53,566 nt of DNA from Chloroflexota bacterium (GCA_019637815.1 JAHBUZ010000027.1:1-53566); one strand, 5' to 3'. Shown: positions 43,568 to 52,122, numbered from the stretch's first letter. The notes: a model not told the origin generated them from the letters alone. Numbers and translations: made by a program.

Positions 43568-44121
43568 GACGCGCCACTCCCCGAGGACGTGCCGCTCCCC
43601 AAGGGCGTGTCACTTCCCGCGGAGGCGTTGCCCTCATCGTCCCGGCCCCACGCTCGCCGCACCGCCGTCCGGATGTTCTGGTAGCCGGTGCAGCGGCAGA
43701 GGTTGCCGGACAGCAGCGCATCGATCGATCCGTCGGTCGGGTGCTCCGCCGGGTCGGCCGCCACCAGGGTCATCAGGAAGCCGGGGGTGCAGAAGCCGCA
43801 CTGGAGGCCGTGCGCGTCGCGGAACGCCGCCTGGAGTGGCGAGAGGCTGCCGTCGGCGGGCGTGATGCCCTCCACGGTGGTGACCTCACAGCCGTCCGCG
43901 GTCACCGCGAGCTGGAGGCACGACCGGATCGGCTGACCGTCCAGCAGGACCGTGCATGCCCCGCAGACGCCGTGCTCGCAGCCCACGTGCGTCCCGGTCA
44001 GCGACAGGTCGTCCCGGAGCAGGTCCGAGAGGAGTCGCCGGACCGGCACGCGTCGACGCACGGCGGATCCATTGACCCGCAGCTCGATGTCGAGCGCATC
44101 CACCGGCTCGAGGTCGTTCAC
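43564..44121 (-). CDS. Molybdenum hydroxylase small [2Fe-2S] subunit
   Basis: 185 residues with two iron-sulfur clusters: plant-ferredoxin-type Cys48, Cys53, Cys56 and Cys68 (CEHGVCGAC...C), and the helical-domain cluster Cys108, Cys111, Cys142 and Cys144 (CGFC, CRC). It passes electrons from the Mo site to the FAD subunit. The last 25 residues are a Gly/Ser-rich tail (SAGSDTPLGSGTSSGSG) not needed for the fold. Stop and start codons overlap with both neighbours. Confidence 0.96.
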   Translation of the reverse strand: MNDLEPVDALDIELRVNGSAVRRRVPVRRLLSDLLRDDLSLTGTHVGCEHGVCGACTVLLDGQPIRSCLQLAVTADGCEVTTVEGITPADGSLSPLQAAFRDAHGLQCGFCTPGFLMTLVAADPAEHPTDGSIDALLSGNLCRCTGYQNIRTAVRRAWGRDDEGNASAGSDTPLGSGTSSGSGAS

Positions 44122-44960
44122 GCGGCCACCCCCAGCTGGTCCGCTATCCGGGTCACCAGCGCCCGGAGACCGTCGCGCCGCCAGGCGGCATCGGCGTGGA
44201 TGTCGTCGATCGGGTCGATCCCCGCGGCAGCGGCATCGGCCACGACCTCCGCCGAACCTCCGGCCGCGAGGGCTGCCTCCGCCTCGGTCAGCCGGACCGG
44301 CGTCCAGCCGACCCCGAAGCCCACGAGTCGGATGCCCGCGTCGTCGGTCGTGGCGGGACGACGGGCCCCGACCACGCCGGCCAGCGCGAAGTCCCCGTGT
44401 CGCCTGGCCAGCTCCACGATCGCCGCACGTTGCCAGGCCAGCGGGACGTCCACGCGTGTCAGCAGCTCATCGGGCGCGAGACACGTGGTCCAGGGACCCA
44501 GGAACAGGTCGGCAGCCGCCACGGTCCGGGTGCCCGCCACGCTCGCCACCTCCACGGTCGCATCGAGGGCCAGCGCGAGTGCCGGCAGCTCGGCCGCGGC
44601 ATCCGCATGCGCGAGCGATCCACCGATCGTGCCCCGCGTGCGGATCTGGACGTGGCCGACGTGTCGCAAGGCCGCGCGCAGCACGGGCAGCCGGTCCGCG
44701 ATGTCCTGGTCCAGCTCGAGGACCCGTTGCCGGGTCATCGCACCGATGCGCAACGAGCCATCGGTCCGGTGGACGCCCGTGAGCGCCGGGATGCGCCCGA
44801 GGTCGATGAGCACACCCGGGCGTGCCAGCCGGAAGTTGAGCATCGGCACCAGGCTCTGGCCTCCCGCGATGGGCTTCGCCTCGTCGCCGAGGGTCGCGAG
44901 GGCGTCGAGCGCCTCGTCGAGGCTGGTCGGTCGGAGGTATCGGAACGGCGCCGGCTTCAC
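44118..44960 (-). CDS. Molybdenum hydroxylase medium FAD subunit
   Basis: 280 residues of the CoxM/FAD-binding family: FRYLRPTSLDEALDALATLG, the FAD pyrophosphate motif KPIAGGQSLVPML, and the second motif IRTRGTIGGSLAHADAAAELP. The GTG at 44960 is preceded by GGTGAGGAC and begins with KPAPFRYLRP as in homologues; the frame opens further but would overlap the amidohydrolase. It receives electrons from the [2Fe-2S] subunit and reduces an external acceptor. Confidence 0.94.
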   Translation of the reverse strand: MKPAPFRYLRPTSLDEALDALATLGDEAKPIAGGQSLVPMLNFRLARPGVLIDLGRIPALTGVHRTDGSLRIGAMTRQRVLELDQDIADRLPVLRAALRHVGHVQIRTRGTIGGSLAHADAAAELPALALALDATVEVASVAGTRTVAAADLFLGPWTTCLAPDELLTRVDVPLAWQRAAIVELARRHGDFALAGVVGARRPATTDDAGIRLVGFGVGWTPVRLTEAEAALAAGGSAEVVADAAAAGIDPIDDIHADAAWRRDGLRALVTRIADQLGVAA

Positions 44961-44967
44961 GACGTCC

Positions 44968-46371
44968 TCACCCCACCAGCATCCGGTCCAGGCCGGCCGC
45001 GCTGCACGTCCGCCGCAGCGCATCGGTCGCGGCCTCCAGCACGCTGCGTGGATCCAGATGCGTGAGGTGGCCATCCCGCTTGAGCACCCGCCCGTCTACC
45101 AGGACCGTGTCGATGTTGGCGGGCTGGGCGGCATACACCACGAGCTCCGCGGCAAGGCCGATGGGTGCCATGTTGAGGTCGTCCCGTCGGACCAGCACCA
45201 GGTCGGCGCGCTTGCCCGGCGCCAGTGAGCCGCAGATGTCGTCCAGGCCGGCCGTCCGGACACCGTCGATGGTGGCCATGTGCAGCACATCGGACACGCC
45301 CAGCGCATCCTCCGAGCCGATGCGGGCGCGTTCGAGACCCAGCATCAGCCGCATCTGCGCGAACATGTCCATCGACGCAGCGTACGCGGGATTGTCGAAG
45401 CCGAGCCCGACCACGACCCCCGCTGCCCGGAGCTCCGTGAGACGCGCCTGACCCAGCTCCCGGTGGAGCTCGCTCATGGGGGTCACCGCGAGCGTCACGC
45501 CGGTCTCGCCCATGCGCTCGATCTCGTGGTCGGTCAGCTGCATGCCATGGGCCAGCGCCAGGTCCGGTCCCAGCAGCCCGGCTTCGTCCAGCACGGTCAG
45601 CTGATGGATTCGCGCGACCTCCGCACGAGTACCGGCACAGTGCATCGAGATGGGCAGCCCGAGCGACCGGGCGCCCTCGAACTCGGCCCGGACCACGTCC
45701 ATCGTGGAGCGTGCCGGACCACGCACCGACACGCCGAGCCGGATCCGTCCGTCGACCCGGTCACCCGCGAACCAGGAGCGCTGGATGTCCGCGAGGACAC
45801 CGAGGTCCATGGGCTGGTCGACCGGCAGACCGACGCGCGCCATGATGGCCGCCATCTGGTCGAGCGAGAGTCCCCATTTGGTCGACGGCGCCCCGGGTGC
45901 GAACCGCGCCCGGATGCCGCTCGCGACGAGCGCCCGGAGGTGTGCCTCGGGCTCGTCCGGGGTCATCCAGTCGTGCGCGAAGTCGACGATCGTGGTGACG
46001 CCCGCATGGATCGACTCCGCGCAGGCGAGCAGCACGCTCGCTTCCGTGGCGGCCTGGTCCATGTGAGGCGCGAGCTGTTCCTTGACCGACCAGCTGTCCC
46101 GACCGTCGTGGTCGCCCATGATGCCCCGGAAGAGGGCGGCCCAGGGATGCTCGTGGGCACCCACCATGCCGGGCATCACGACCATCCGGGCCGCATCGAT
46201 GATCGCCGCGTCGCCGGCGCGCGCGGACAGGTCCGCCGCCACCTCGATGATGGCTCCGTCGTCGATCAGTACGTCGCCAGTCGGCAGCTCGCCGATGGCG
46301 GGGTCCATGCTCAGGACGTGGCCACCCCGGATCAGCAGCCGGCCGCGCTGCGGCAGCCCGGACGGCATCAT
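44968..46371 (-). CDS. Metal-dependent amidohydrolase (AtzB/TrzN/SsnA-like)
   Basis: 467 residues with the same architecture as the gene at 31004. Metal and catalytic positions: His73 and His75 (GAHEHPW), His244 (MHCAG), His275 (LAHGM) and Asp326 (GFDNPAY). It starts ATGATG, and the first ATG overlaps the LVIVD-protein stop; 7 bases separate it from the FAD subunit. It probably deaminates or opens the ring hydroxylated by the molybdo-enzyme. The pair of such amidohydrolases, one coupled to uptake and one to hydroxylation, suggests two successive C-N cleavages. Confidence 0.93.
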   Translation of the reverse strand: MMPSGLPQRGRLLIRGGHVLSMDPAIGELPTGDVLIDDGAIIEVAADLSARAGDAAIIDAARMVVMPGMVGAHEHPWAALFRGIMGDHDGRDSWSVKEQLAPHMDQAATEASVLLACAESIHAGVTTIVDFAHDWMTPDEPEAHLRALVASGIRARFAPGAPSTKWGLSLDQMAAIMARVGLPVDQPMDLGVLADIQRSWFAGDRVDGRIRLGVSVRGPARSTMDVVRAEFEGARSLGLPISMHCAGTRAEVARIHQLTVLDEAGLLGPDLALAHGMQLTDHEIERMGETGVTLAVTPMSELHRELGQARLTELRAAGVVVGLGFDNPAYAASMDMFAQMRLMLGLERARIGSEDALGVSDVLHMATIDGVRTAGLDDICGSLAPGKRADLVLVRRDDLNMAPIGLAAELVVYAAQPANIDTVLVDGRVLKRDGHLTHLDPRSVLEAATDALRRTCSAAGLDRMLVG

Positions 46372-47537
46372 GCGGCCCTCCCGCCCCGGGCGGCGCGACG
46401 AGCCGCGTCGGCACCGGCGGTCAGCTCCAGGATGTGCAGCCCGCCGGACAGACGGTCGGTCACCCAGATGAGCCCGTCTGCGCCCACCGTGACATCGTTG
46501 AGCTGGCACGAGACCTGCCCGGGTGGCGCATCCGGCACGTACCACGCGATCTCCACGGGGTGCGCCGCATCGGAGACGTCGAGCACCCGCAGGCCGCCGT
46601 TGAAGTAGGTCAGGTAGATGGTGTCGCCGTCGATGAGCGAGCCGGGCTTGGGCTCATGCACGTTGTGGGGGCCGAAACGACCGCCGCGCGTGCAGTGGTC
46701 CCCCTCGGGGACCGGCAGGTCGCTGATGACGCGCGGCGCTCCGGGATCGCTGATGTCCACCAGCCGGGCGTTCGGTGCGACGCCCACGCAGCCTTCCGCG
46801 ATGCGCTCCTCGGTGGTCACCGCGACGTCCCGACCCGGCAGCGGGCACAGCGTGTGCGTGGCACGTGCCGCGTCATGGCCCAGGTCCAGCTGGCCGACCA
46901 TCGCGATCGCCGAGGGATCGCGGACGTCGAGGATGACGGCGCCCTTGTCCCACCAGCCGCAGTAGGCGAGGCCGTCGCGCACGATGGCATGGTGGAGCCG
47001 GACGCGCCACGTCTCGTCGAAGTCGCGGGCCTCGTCCTCACGCTGGCCGGGGTACCACCACCGACCGACCTCGCGGGGGCGGGCGGGGTCCGACAGGTCG
47101 AGGATGACCAGGATCTGGTCGATGAAGCCGGCGTCGCTCGCGGTCACGTACGCAAGGGGGCCCTCCCACCAGGTCATCCGGTGGACCCCCTTGCCGGCCA
47201 CCTCCCAGCGGGTGATCTCCCGCGGATGGATGGGGTCGCTGATGTCGTGGATGACGAGCCCCGCCTCATGGGCACCCGTGCGACGCGGGATGATCTCCCG
47301 GTTCGTGAGCAGGATGTCACCCTGGACCTGGGTCTTGTGGGCATGCGTGTTGGGTGCCGCGGGGATACGCGCCACGAGACGGGGCACGCTCGGGTCGCGC
47401 ACGTCGAGGATGCTGGTGCCGGACTCGCCCATGTGCCCCACGAACGCGTAGCCGTCGTGGAGCTGGACATGCATGCCGTCACCCGGCCCGCCCAGGTCGG
47501 ACCAGCCGATGCGTCGGATGTTCCAGGTCTCAGCCAC
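46368..47537 (-). CDS. LVIVD-repeat beta-propeller protein
   Basis: 389 residues with repeats ILDVRDPSVPRLVARI, LVIHDISDPIHPREITRW, LVILDLSDPARPREVGRW, VILDVRDPSAIAMVGQL, LVDISDPGAPRVISDL and LRVLDVSDAAHPVEIAWY. RGGRFGPHNVHEPKPGS near the end matches the paralogue at 25003. The GTG at 47537 begins MAETWNIRRIGWSDLGG and overlaps the hydrolase stop by 8 bases. No signal peptide. Function unknown; the conserved HNVHE/HDSH and LHHAIV His clusters could bind a ligand or metal, and the operon position suggests a pathway enzyme rather than a structural protein. Confidence 0.85.
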   Translation of the reverse strand: MAETWNIRRIGWSDLGGPGDGMHVQLHDGYAFVGHMGESGTSILDVRDPSVPRLVARIPAAPNTHAHKTQVQGDILLTNREIIPRRTGAHEAGLVIHDISDPIHPREITRWEVAGKGVHRMTWWEGPLAYVTASDAGFIDQILVILDLSDPARPREVGRWWYPGQREDEARDFDETWRVRLHHAIVRDGLAYCGWWDKGAVILDVRDPSAIAMVGQLDLGHDAARATHTLCPLPGRDVAVTTEERIAEGCVGVAPNARLVDISDPGAPRVISDLPVPEGDHCTRGGRFGPHNVHEPKPGSLIDGDTIYLTYFNGGLRVLDVSDAAHPVEIAWYVPDAPPGQVSCQLNDVTVGADGLIWVTDRLSGGLHILELTAGADAARRAARGGRAA

Positions 47538-48918
47538 GGGTCGGCTCCTGCGCGCTGTTGGCCCCGACGTGCAGATCGTCGAGCGCGGGGTCCATCCGGG
47601 CGATGGCGCTGGCGAGCCACGGCTCGAGGGGCTCGGTGGCGGTCTGCCCGGTGACGTCCACCACGGTGACGCGCTCCTCGGTCGGGCGGCCTGCGAAGCG
47701 GTCCGCGAACCAGTCCGCGGCGAGGTCCATCGCGTTGGGGCCGAGACGTGCCGCCGGGCCACCCCCGATGGAGTGGCGCTCACCGCGATACACGACCAGC
47801 TCCCGGGGACCCGGCACCCGGTCGAGCAGTCGATAGGTGTGCTCGATGGGACTCAGCTCATCGTCCTCGCCCGCGAGCACGAGATACGGGTGGGTCACCC
47901 GGGTGGCCTCGTCGTCCAGACGCCAGCGGCGCGCGAACGCATCGAAGGCGTCCTCGTCGACATAGCCCGCCATGGCCATGAAGCGTGCCTTGAAGGTCGG
48001 CGACACCTGCTCGAAGATGTGCTCCAGCCCGGCCTCGTGGACCACCGCCCACACCGCGGTCCCGGCAAGGTCCGGTGCGTGCGCCGCGATCTGGGTCGCC
48101 CACCAGGAGCCGAAGCTGACGCCCGTCAGCCCGAGCCGGCTCGCATCGATGTCGGGCTGCTGCCGGAGCACCTCGAGCGACGCGAGCCCGGCCTCGACCA
48201 TGTTGGTCCGACCGATGAAGGCGCCATCGAGGACCGCCTCGCCCTGGCCCGGCAGGTCCACCAGGAACCGCGCGATGCCCCGGTCGAGGTAGCGGTCACC
48301 GGACATCAGGACCGCGTGCTCCTTGAAGCTGTCCATGCCACCCACGTGGAGCACGCATGGCACCGGTCCGTCCGCGTTCGGCGGGAGATGGAGGATGCCC
48401 GACAGCGAGCCCCGACCATAGGGCACGCGGATGCGTCGCACGGGGTGTGGTGCGCGCTCCATCCACAGGTCGTGGCAGCGCCGCTTGTGCTGGTTCGCGA
48501 CCTCCGCGCGGCGCACCTGCTCCGGTGATGCGAAGAAGGTCCATTCCGCGGCGCCCCACAGGAGCGAGGCGATGAACGCGTGCTTGCGGGCGGTCACGTC
48601 ATGACCCGCCGCGATGGCGGCCTCTGCGAGTCGCTCCCGGCGGGCGCCCAGCGTCGCGAACACCCGCTCGACGTCCGCGAGCTTGGTGATCCGCTCCCGG
48701 GCCTGCCCGAAGTCGATCTCCGCATCGACACCGCCGGCATTGCCGATGTAGCGCGTCCGACCCTGGTCCCAGTCCACGCCCACCTGGCGGATGACCGCGT
48801 CGACCAGCCAGCGCTGCTCGGACATCCGGCGGGTCGGGGCAGGCCAGCCAGCGGGGAACGGGTGGATGTCGGCGTCCCAGCCGTCTGAGCCGGGGTGGGT
48901 CATGGGGTCGGCGGGCAT
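47530..48918 (-). CDS. Alpha/beta hydrolase, FrsA/dihydroxypseudooxynicotine-hydrolase-like
   Basis: 462-residue serine hydrolase. The nucleophile is Ser268 in GVSFGSWW, with the acid in GEDDELSP (about 350-357) and the base His382 (RHSIGGG). The oxyanion strand VLHVGGMDSFKEHA and the helical N-terminal lid of about 160 residues match C-C-bond hydrolases such as 2,6-dihydroxypseudooxynicotine hydrolase of nicotine breakdown, as well as FrsA-type esterases. ATG 48918 follows GGAGG. It lies 13 bases after the M24 gene. A molybdo-hydroxylase next to such a hydrolase is the arrangement of pyridine-pathway nicotine catabolism. Confidence 0.87.
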   Translation of the reverse strand: MPADPMTHPGSDGWDADIHPFPAGWPAPTRRMSEQRWLVDAVIRQVGVDWDQGRTRYIGNAGGVDAEIDFGQARERITKLADVERVFATLGARRERLAEAAIAAGHDVTARKHAFIASLLWGAAEWTFFASPEQVRRAEVANQHKRRCHDLWMERAPHPVRRIRVPYGRGSLSGILHLPPNADGPVPCVLHVGGMDSFKEHAVLMSGDRYLDRGIARFLVDLPGQGEAVLDGAFIGRTNMVEAGLASLEVLRQQPDIDASRLGLTGVSFGSWWATQIAAHAPDLAGTAVWAVVHEAGLEHIFEQVSPTFKARFMAMAGYVDEDAFDAFARRWRLDDEATRVTHPYLVLAGEDDELSPIEHTYRLLDRVPGPRELVVYRGERHSIGGGPAARLGPNAMDLAADWFADRFAGRPTEERVTVVDVTGQTATEPLEPWLASAIARMDPALDDLHVGANSAQEPTRG

Positions 48919-48931
48919 CGTCACCTCCGGG

Positions 48932-50128
48932 TCATGTGGTGGGAGCGGCCAGCAGACCGCGGGGCGTGGCGTGGAACATCCGGGCGCCGTCGTCGGTGAC
49001 CGCGATCAGCTCGCCGGTCTGGACACCGACGCGTCGGTCGGCGCTGACCACGTTCGGCTGGAGCACGAGCAGCATGCCCGGCACGAGCGGCAGGTCCGGT
49101 GGTGGACTGCGTCGCGTGCCCGGTGTCCGGAGCACGGGCGGCAGGTAGCCGCCGCCATACCCGTGGACCAGGTCATCCACGATGGTCATCCCGGCACCTT
49201 CGATGATGGCTCCGCCGATCGTCTCGAGGCGAGCCGGAGTGACACCCGGCCGGACCGCGTCGAGCAACGCCGCGAACGTCGCATCGGCGACGGCATGGAC
49301 GTGCCGAGTCTCCGGTCCCGGCTCGCCTCCGAGCGTGAGGGTCCGCAGCACCTGGGTGGTGACGCCGCACATCCCCGCGGACAGCTCGAACGTGAGGGTG
49401 TCGCCGGGTGCCGTGCGGCGCCGACCGGGGACCTGCCGCGGCACGACCGCTTCACCACCTCCGGCCGGCGCGGTAGCCATGAAGCAGATGCCGGGCTGCG
49501 CACCGAGACGGACCACATGCGCGGCCAGGAGGGCCGCCAGCTCGTCCTCACGCATGCCCGGCTGTGCCTCGGCACGGAAGGCATCGATGGCCCGGTCGCA
49601 GGCGTCCGCTGCCCAGGCGACCCACGACAGCTCCTCGATGCCCTTGACCAGCCGGGATCGCTGGAACACCGGGCCGAGATCCACGATGGGGTGGCCCGCC
49701 AGCGCGCTCCGGAGCGGACCGGCCGTGCGCTCCGTGATGGGTCCCAGGAGCGCCACCGTGTCCGCCGCACCGATGTGCTCGGTGAGCCACGCGATGGCGG
49801 CACTCGCGAGCCCGGGGCCGGTGATCGCGATGGGGACCATCGCCCAGTCCCCGGCGCCCGCTGCATGGTTGTCCAGCTGGAGCAGGAGTCGAGGCGGGAC
49901 GGCCGGGTCCGTGCTCGCCACGAGCAGCGATTCCCAGCGGACCGCCACGTTCGTGAGGTGCTGGATCTCGGCGGTCCCGGCGCCGCTCCCCGCCACGACG
50001 ATCCCTCGCGCGCCCGCGTCGCGCGCGAGGCTCCGCAGCACGTCCCACCGACGGGTCAGCTCACCGGCGGTCGGACGGGGATACGCATCGTCCGTCCACG
50101 GGCCGCGGTCGATGTCGGGGATGGTCAT
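48932..50128 (-). CDS. M24 (creatinase/Xaa-Pro peptidase) fold protein with degenerate metal site
   Basis: 398 residues. An N-terminal creatinase domain (about 20-160) precedes the pita-bread domain. Of the five metal ligands of M24 peptidases, only His322 (VHGYGGG) is kept: the two Asp positions are Glu248 (TFELSAG) and Gln259 (TTQVLRT), and the two Glu positions appear as Gln357 (VLQPN) and Gly372 (VQTGELIAVT). Creatinase itself is a metal-free member that hydrolyses a guanidine, so this is probably an amidinohydrolase-like or other non-peptidase enzyme. It overlaps the binding-protein-like gene (ATGA). Confidence 0.85.
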   Translation of the reverse strand: MTIPDIDRGPWTDDAYPRPTAGELTRRWDVLRSLARDAGARGIVVAGSGAGTAEIQHLTNVAVRWESLLVASTDPAVPPRLLLQLDNHAAGAGDWAMVPIAITGPGLASAAIAWLTEHIGAADTVALLGPITERTAGPLRSALAGHPIVDLGPVFQRSRLVKGIEELSWVAWAADACDRAIDAFRAEAQPGMREDELAALLAAHVVRLGAQPGICFMATAPAGGGEAVVPRQVPGRRRTAPGDTLTFELSAGMCGVTTQVLRTLTLGGEPGPETRHVHAVADATFAALLDAVRPGVTPARLETIGGAIIEGAGMTIVDDLVHGYGGGYLPPVLRTPGTRRSPPPDLPLVPGMLLVLQPNVVSADRRVGVQTGELIAVTDDGARMFHATPRGLLAAPTT

Positions 50129-51051
50129 CGCACGACCAGGTACGCGGCCGCGGGGCGTGCGGGAGCCCGGCCGATCGAGGCGCGCAGCGCGTGCGCTGCG
50201 TCCAACGCCCGTCGGTCGAGATCCACGGACGATGGCCAGCCGGTCGATGGGTCGGCCAGCGCGTCGAGGATGTCTAGGGCGGTGTGTCGCTCTAGGTCCA
50301 GGTCGTCCGCGAGCCAGTCGGCGGCCGTCTCCCGGGACGCGGGGTCGCGGAGCCACGCGAGGGCCTCCATGAGCATCTCCCGGTATCGCTCCAGGACCGG
50401 CCCGCAGGCGGCGAGCCGGTCCCGCCGCACGATGGCGGCGGACGTCAGCAGACCGGGTGCGACCAGGGCGTGGTCCGCCAGGACGCGGCGACCGTCCCTG
50501 GTGGCCAGCGCGGACCATGGGAGCGTAAGCATCGAGGCGTCGATACGTCCGTCCGTGAGTGCCGTGAACCGGCCGCGCGTCGCGCCCAGCGCCACCAGCT
50601 CGACATCCGCCTCCGTCAGGTCAGCGGTCGCCAGCAGTCGGAGCAGGATCGGGGCGAAGCCGCTGGTGGGCGCGTCGACACCGATCCGGGCACCCCGCAG
50701 CTCCGCGATCGCGCTCGCGGTCCGCGCCACGAGCGCGATCGGGCCGTTCGAGCCAGCCAGCCAGGCGGCGACCGTGGTCGCGTCATCGGCGGCCGCATCC
50801 GCGCCAGTGGCCGTATGGGCGCCAGTCGCCGCATGGGCGGCCCCGGCTGACGCGGCATCGGCCCACGCGAACACATTGTCCGGTGCGGCGTGGGCCACAT
50901 CGATACGCCCCGCCAACAGGTCGTCCCGGAGCGCGGTCGAATCGGTCGTCCGGGTGGTGGTCAGCACGAGGCCATGGGCGTCCGCGAGGCCCAGGCGTTC
51001 GGCGACGAGGATCGGGAATGCGGAGACACCGCCGAAGGTCGTCACCCGCAC
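50125..51051 (-). CDS. NMT1/THI5-like solute-binding-domain protein without signal peptide
   Basis: 308 residues. VRVTTFGGVSAFPILVAERLGLAD, DDLLAGRIDVAHAAPDNVFAWADA and LRGARIGVDAPTSGFAPILLRLL follow the fold of periplasmic NMT1-type binding proteins, but no hydrophobic leader exists with any available start (GTG 51072, 51051 or 51045). An Ala/Thr-rich repeat HAATGAHTATGADAAADDAT sits near residue 70. Cytosolic members can be biosynthetic (THI5) or sensory. It is first in the leftward operon leading into the M24 gene and shares the promoter spacer with the GntR gene. Confidence 0.8.
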   Translation of the reverse strand: MRVTTFGGVSAFPILVAERLGLADAHGLVLTTTRTTDSTALRDDLLAGRIDVAHAAPDNVFAWADAASAGAAHAATGAHTATGADAAADDATTVAAWLAGSNGPIALVARTASAIAELRGARIGVDAPTSGFAPILLRLLATADLTEADVELVALGATRGRFTALTDGRIDASMLTLPWSALATRDGRRVLADHALVAPGLLTSAAIVRRDRLAACGPVLERYREMLMEALAWLRDPASRETAADWLADDLDLERHTALDILDALADPSTGWPSSVDLDRRALDAAHALRASIGRAPARPAAAYLVVR

Positions 51052-51062
51052 GTCGTCCGCGA

Positions 51063-51090
51063 TGTGTCCCACCGTCCGGTGAGTGTATCC
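51063..51090. promoter_or_regulatory. Candidate operator: TGTGTCC and TGTATCC 21 bp apart
   Basis: TGTGTCC at 51063 and TGTATCC at 51084 repeat the 21-bp spacing of the 39.3-kb array; TGTTGCC follows at 51105. The element lies at the start of the leftward operon, about 190 bases before the GntR start, as expected for a regulator controlling its neighbour and itself. Confidence 0.5.
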
Positions 51091-51279
51091 GATCTGGGCC
51101 GTCCTGTTGCCATCGAATCGCGTGCGAGGCGTGCCGCGGGGTGTTCGGCGTCCGGGGTGGCCACCCCGGGGTCGACGCCTTCGGGGTGATGATCCGGCTA
51201 CACTCTGGCGAGCCTCACGCGCCCTGTCCGACGGATGCCCATGGCCGCGGATCGGCGCGCCGGGCGGGAGGTGTGCTGG

Positions 51280-51987
51280 ATGCTCATGAACGACGGGTCC
51301 GGCTATGACGCGGCGCGGCTGGCGGCGCTCATCGAGGAGATGCGCCCGCGGTTGCAGACCGCCCAGGAGCTGGTGCTCGAGACCCTGCGCGACGCGATCC
51401 TGGGAGGCGTCCTGCCGCCGGGCACGCGTCTGCGACAGGAGGAGCTCGCGACCGCGTTCGACACCAGCCGGATCCCCGTGCGCGAGGCGCTCCGTGTGCT
51501 GGAGTACGAGGGACTCGTGAGCTCGGAGCCCCATCGCGGCTTCACGGTCACCAGCCTGGACGCGGACGAGGTCGAGGAGATCTACGACCTGCGGACCGTG
51601 CTGGAGACGCATGCCGTCCGCCTGGCGGTGCCGCTGCTCACGGACACCGACCTCGAGGAGCTGGGCGTGCTGTTCCGCGGGATCATGGACGCCGAGGACG
51701 ACGATGCCCGGCTCGCGGCTCGCGAGCGGTTCTATCAGCGGCTGTACGGGGTCACCGCGCGACCACGTCTGGTGGGGCTCATCAGCCGCCTCCGGCAGGA
51801 GGTCGCACGGTCGCTCCGCTGGATGCGCGTGCCGCACTCGCCGGAGCATCACCAGGCATTCTGGGAGGCGGTCCAGCAGGGTGATGCGGACCTCGCGGCG
51901 GAGCAGCTGGCGAGCCACTACCGCAAGATCACGGCACTCCTGCGCCGGTACCTCCGCGAAGGGCGCCTCGCCAGCCGCGGCCGATAG
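51280..51987 (+). CDS. GntR-family regulator, FCD subfamily
   Basis: 235-residue transcription factor. Winged helix at about residues 22-88 (TLRDAILGGVLPPGTRLRQE, DTSRIPVREALRVLEYEGLV), then an FCD domain with DLRTVLETHAVRLA and, near the end, PEHHQAFWEAVQQGD and ASHYRKI carrying His positions for the ligand metal. ATG 51280 has GGGAGGTG upstream; TACACT at 51199 may be its -10. It is the only regulator in the second block and diverges from the operon head, so it is the likely island repressor. Confidence 0.93.
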   Translation: MLMNDGSGYDAARLAALIEEMRPRLQTAQELVLETLRDAILGGVLPPGTRLRQEELATAFDTSRIPVREALRVLEYEGLVSSEPHRGFTVTSLDADEVEEIYDLRTVLETHAVRLAVPLLTDTDLEELGVLFRGIMDAEDDDARLAARERFYQRLYGVTARPRLVGLISRLRQEVARSLRWMRVPHSPEHHQAFWEAVQQGDADLAAEQLASHYRKITALLRRYLREGRLASRGR

Positions 51988-52001
51988 CCGCTCCCGGCTC
52001 G

Positions 52002-52021
52002 AAGGGCTCCAGCCAGCCCTT
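52002..52021 (+). terminator. Hairpin after the GntR gene
   Basis: AAGGGCT pairs with AGCCCTT across a 6-base loop, 15 bases after the stop. A 14-base palindrome TCGGCGTACGCCGA follows at 52033-52046. Confidence 0.5.
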
Positions 52022-52094
52022 GGCACGCTGCATCGGCGTACGCCGACGGCTGGTCGGTGTCGTTCACGCCTGATCGGTCACATCCGCGGATACC

Positions 52095-52122
52095 GGATCG
52101 TCGGACCTGACACCGACGATCC
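52095..52122. promoter_or_regulatory. Long inverted repeat upstream of the AbiEi-like gene
   Basis: GGATCGTCGG and CCGACGATCC form perfect 10-bp arms around an 8-base spacer, 82 bases before the antitoxin ATG. AbiEi antitoxins are known to repress their operon by binding inverted repeats upstream, so this is a candidate operator. Confidence 0.55.

Noticed and set aside
41069..43684. 871-codon open frame on the + strand opposite the molybdo-hydroxylase genes
   Set aside because: It is antisense to a clearly recognisable large subunit and reads as Arg/Gly/His-rich low-complexity sequence, a product of high GC content.
41186..44960. Aerobic CO dehydrogenase (coxMSL)
   Set aside because: The large-subunit active loop is AYRGFG, not the AYRCSFR of form I CoxL, so a general molybdenum hydroxylase is the safer call despite the CoxG-like neighbour.
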